A stretch of 64,000 bases of DNA from Myxococcus sp. RHSTA-1-4. GTDB lineage: Bacteria; Myxococcota; Myxococcia; Myxococcales; Myxococcaceae. This document shows, piece after piece, positions 62,903 to 64,000 of this stretch. The translations under genes and the position numbers were made by a program. Position 1 is the stretch's first letter. Every line of letters starts with the position of its first letter. Below the pieces are notes generated by a model that saw nothing but the letters and a program-made list of their open reading frames with translations, searched no databases and was not told the origin of the DNA. The DNA is taken from positions 1 to 64,000 of the forward strand of contig NZ_JAIQDG010000042.1 of NCBI RefSeq assembly GCF_020037125.1. The letters are read 5' to 3'.

Positions 62903-63808
62903 ATGGGGTACGGCAGCTACAGCTACGAAGCGCACGAGGCGCTCACGAAGGCCCGCAGGGACGTCCCACAGCAGGAGGTCTTCCGGCAGCGGTCCTGTCA
63001 TCCGAAGATGGACCCTCGGGGCGTGAAGTTCCGCGAGAGCCGTGACAGCGAAACCCACCCCAACTCCCTGTCCGTCGTCATGGCGCTCGACGTGACGGGC
63101 TCCATGGGCGACATCCCCGAGACGCTCGCGCGGAAGACCTTCCCCACCTTCATGAAGGACCTGATGGAGGCAGGCATCCCCGACCCGCAGGTGCTCTTCA
63201 TGGCGGTGGGCGACGCGTACATGGACAGCGCGCCCCTCCAGGTGGGCCAGTTCGAGTCCTCCGAGCAGCAGCTCGACCAGTGGCTCACCTGGATGTTCCT
63301 GGAGCGCGGCGGCGGCGCGAACCCGGCGGAGACCTACGAACTGGGCATGTACTTCGCCGCCGAGCACACCGCGATGGACTGCTTCGAGAAGCGCGGCAAG
63401 AAGGGCTACTTCTTCATGACGGGTGACGAGCCCGCCTTCCACTACGTCGCCAAGGACCACATCGAGAACCTCATCGGCGACAGGACCCGAGGCGATGTGC
63501 CCATGGAGGAGGTCGTCCGCCGGCTGGACCGGACCTTCCACCCGTTCTTCCTCATCCCCGACCAGCGCCGCCGGGGCCGCTGCGAGGACTTCTGGCGCGG
63601 CTACCTGGGCGACCGGGTCATCTGCATGGACGCCCCGGAGGACACCTGTGACGTGGCCGCGGCGCTGGTGGCCCTCACCGAGGGCGCCGTCCCGAGCGTC
63701 GACGCAGTGGCCGAGCGCCTGCTCGCCAGCGGTACGCCGAAGGACCGGGTGAAGGGCATCGTCCGGGCCATCGAGCCCTGGGCCAAGGCCCTGCGGCGCG
63801 CGGCGTAG
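62903..63808 (+). CDS. vWA-like domain protein, second paralogue of the cluster
   Basis: 301 residues. Starts MGYGSYSYEAHEALTKAR and has ALDVTGSMG (Asp63) at the identical position as the paralogue at 60125. LFMAVGDAYMDSAPLQVGQF is nearly the same in both (with D-A-D in place of D-A-Y). It lies 34 bp after the PurA-like gene and is the last gene of the cluster, ending before a hairpin. The duplication flanking the PurA-like gene suggests two related adaptor proteins with the same metal-binding site. Confidence 0.82.
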   Translation: MGYGSYSYEAHEALTKARRDVPQQEVFRQRSCHPKMDPRGVKFRESRDSETHPNSLSVVMALDVTGSMGDIPETLARKTFPTFMKDLMEAGIPDPQVLFMAVGDAYMDSAPLQVGQFESSEQQLDQWLTWMFLERGGGANPAETYELGMYFAAEHTAMDCFEKRGKKGYFFMTGDEPAFHYVAKDHIENLIGDRTRGDVPMEEVVRRLDRTFHPFFLIPDQRRRGRCEDFWRGYLGDRVICMDAPEDTCDVAAALVALTEGAVPSVDAVAERLLASGTPKDRVKGIVRAIEPWAKALRRAA

Positions 63809-63818
63809 AACAGATGCC

Positions 63819-63847
63819 CGCGAGGCCCTCCCCCACGGGGCCTCGCG
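63819..63847 (+). terminator. Hairpin at the end of the vWA/PurA-like cluster
   Basis: A perfect 10-bp stem, CGCGAGGCCC / GGGCCTCGCG, with a 9-nt loop, 10 bp after the last gene stop. No T-run. It separates the cluster from the helicase gene that follows. Confidence 0.6.
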
Positions 63848-63865
63848 CCGTGGTAGTCCGGGGGC

Positions 63866-64000
63866 GTGAGCGACGCCTTCGACCAGCTCGGCCTCTCGCG
63901 GGACACTCTCGGTGCCCTGCGCCGGGCGCGATTCACCCGCCCTACCCCCATCCAGGAGCAGGCCATTCCCCCGGCCCTCGCCGGGAAGGACGTCATCGGC
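63866..64000 (+). CDS. DEAD-box RNA helicase, 5' end (truncated by window edge)
   Basis: Only 45 codons are visible, from a GTG at 63866. FDQLGLSRDTLGALRRARF followed by TRPTPIQEQAIPPALAGKDV is the DEAD-box Q motif with the start of motif I. Homologues (RhlE/CsdA-like) unwind RNA during ribosome assembly or decay. The rest, including the DEAD motif, is outside the window. The start has only a weak G-rich site upstream (GGGG). Confidence 0.85.
   Translation, partial: MSDAFDQLGLSRDTLGALRRARFTRPTPIQEQAIPPALAGKDVIG

Noticed and set aside
1..64000. tRNA, rRNA, insertion sequences and attachment sites
   Set aside because: None was recognised; no transposase or integrase motif was seen in any frame.

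Overview
The window is about 70% GC, with strong G/C at third codon positions, many secreted lipoproteins, ELWxSDGT-repeat proteins, a pre-peptidase C-terminal protease, a hybrid histidine kinase and part of a nonribosomal peptide synthetase (NRPS). This points to a myxobacterium of the Myxococcaceae type (Myxococcus/Corallococcus/Pyxidicoccus). All calls come from reading the sequence; no searches were run.

Layout. 1-5.9 kb: the 3' end of an NRPS (A-PCP-C-A-PCP-TE) and an FMN-dependent alpha-hydroxy acid oxidase. 5.9-7.9 kb: a trypsin-like lipoprotein and a Uma2-type protein. 7.9-16.8 kb: a complete assimilatory sulfate reduction operon (cysH, siroheme genes, cysD, cysN, cysJ, cysI). It is preceded by two tandem Cys-rich leader peptides, each followed by an attenuator with alternative 1:2, 2:3 and 3:4 pairings. 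CysN carries a degenerate APS-kinase-like tail, and CysH has the iron-sulfur cysteines of APS reductases, so the route probably bypasses PAPS. 16.8-28.8 kb: an ELW-repeat fusion protein, a methyltransferase, an aldehyde dehydrogenase, a sirtuin, two membrane proteins, an ElaA-like acetyltransferase and a metallopeptidase-TPR lipoprotein.

28.9-34.0 kb: a two-gene RADAR antiphage system (rdrA ATPase, rdrB adenosine deaminase), set between the metallopeptidase gene and coaA. 34-47.7 kb: coaA, mtfA and an Omp85-type protein; then a 1037-residue fusion of MJ1316, EEP nuclease, 2H phosphoesterase and a eukaryotic-type poly(A) polymerase; then secreted hydrolases, a GH46 chitosanase and a pair of RlaP-like nucleotidyltransferases. 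RNA-directed enzymes are therefore concentrated between 28.9 and 47.7 kb.

47.8-59.1 kb: a glutathione-reductase-like flavoprotein, a PAS-PAS-HK-REC-REC-Hpt hybrid kinase, a membrane protein, a histone-H1-like/EF-hand protein, a DUF4833 protein, a RIO kinase with a very long disordered tail, a zinc-type oxidoreductase and a PIN protein. 59.1-63.8 kb: a tightly packed, apparently undescribed cluster of zinc-ribbon pseudokinase, vWA protein, small protein, divergent adenylosuccinate-synthetase-like enzyme and a second vWA paralogue. The window ends in the first 45 codons of a DEAD-box RNA helicase.

Strongest candidates for new biology: the tandem cysteine attenuators, the poly(A)-polymerase fusion, and the pseudokinase/vWA/PurA-like cluster.
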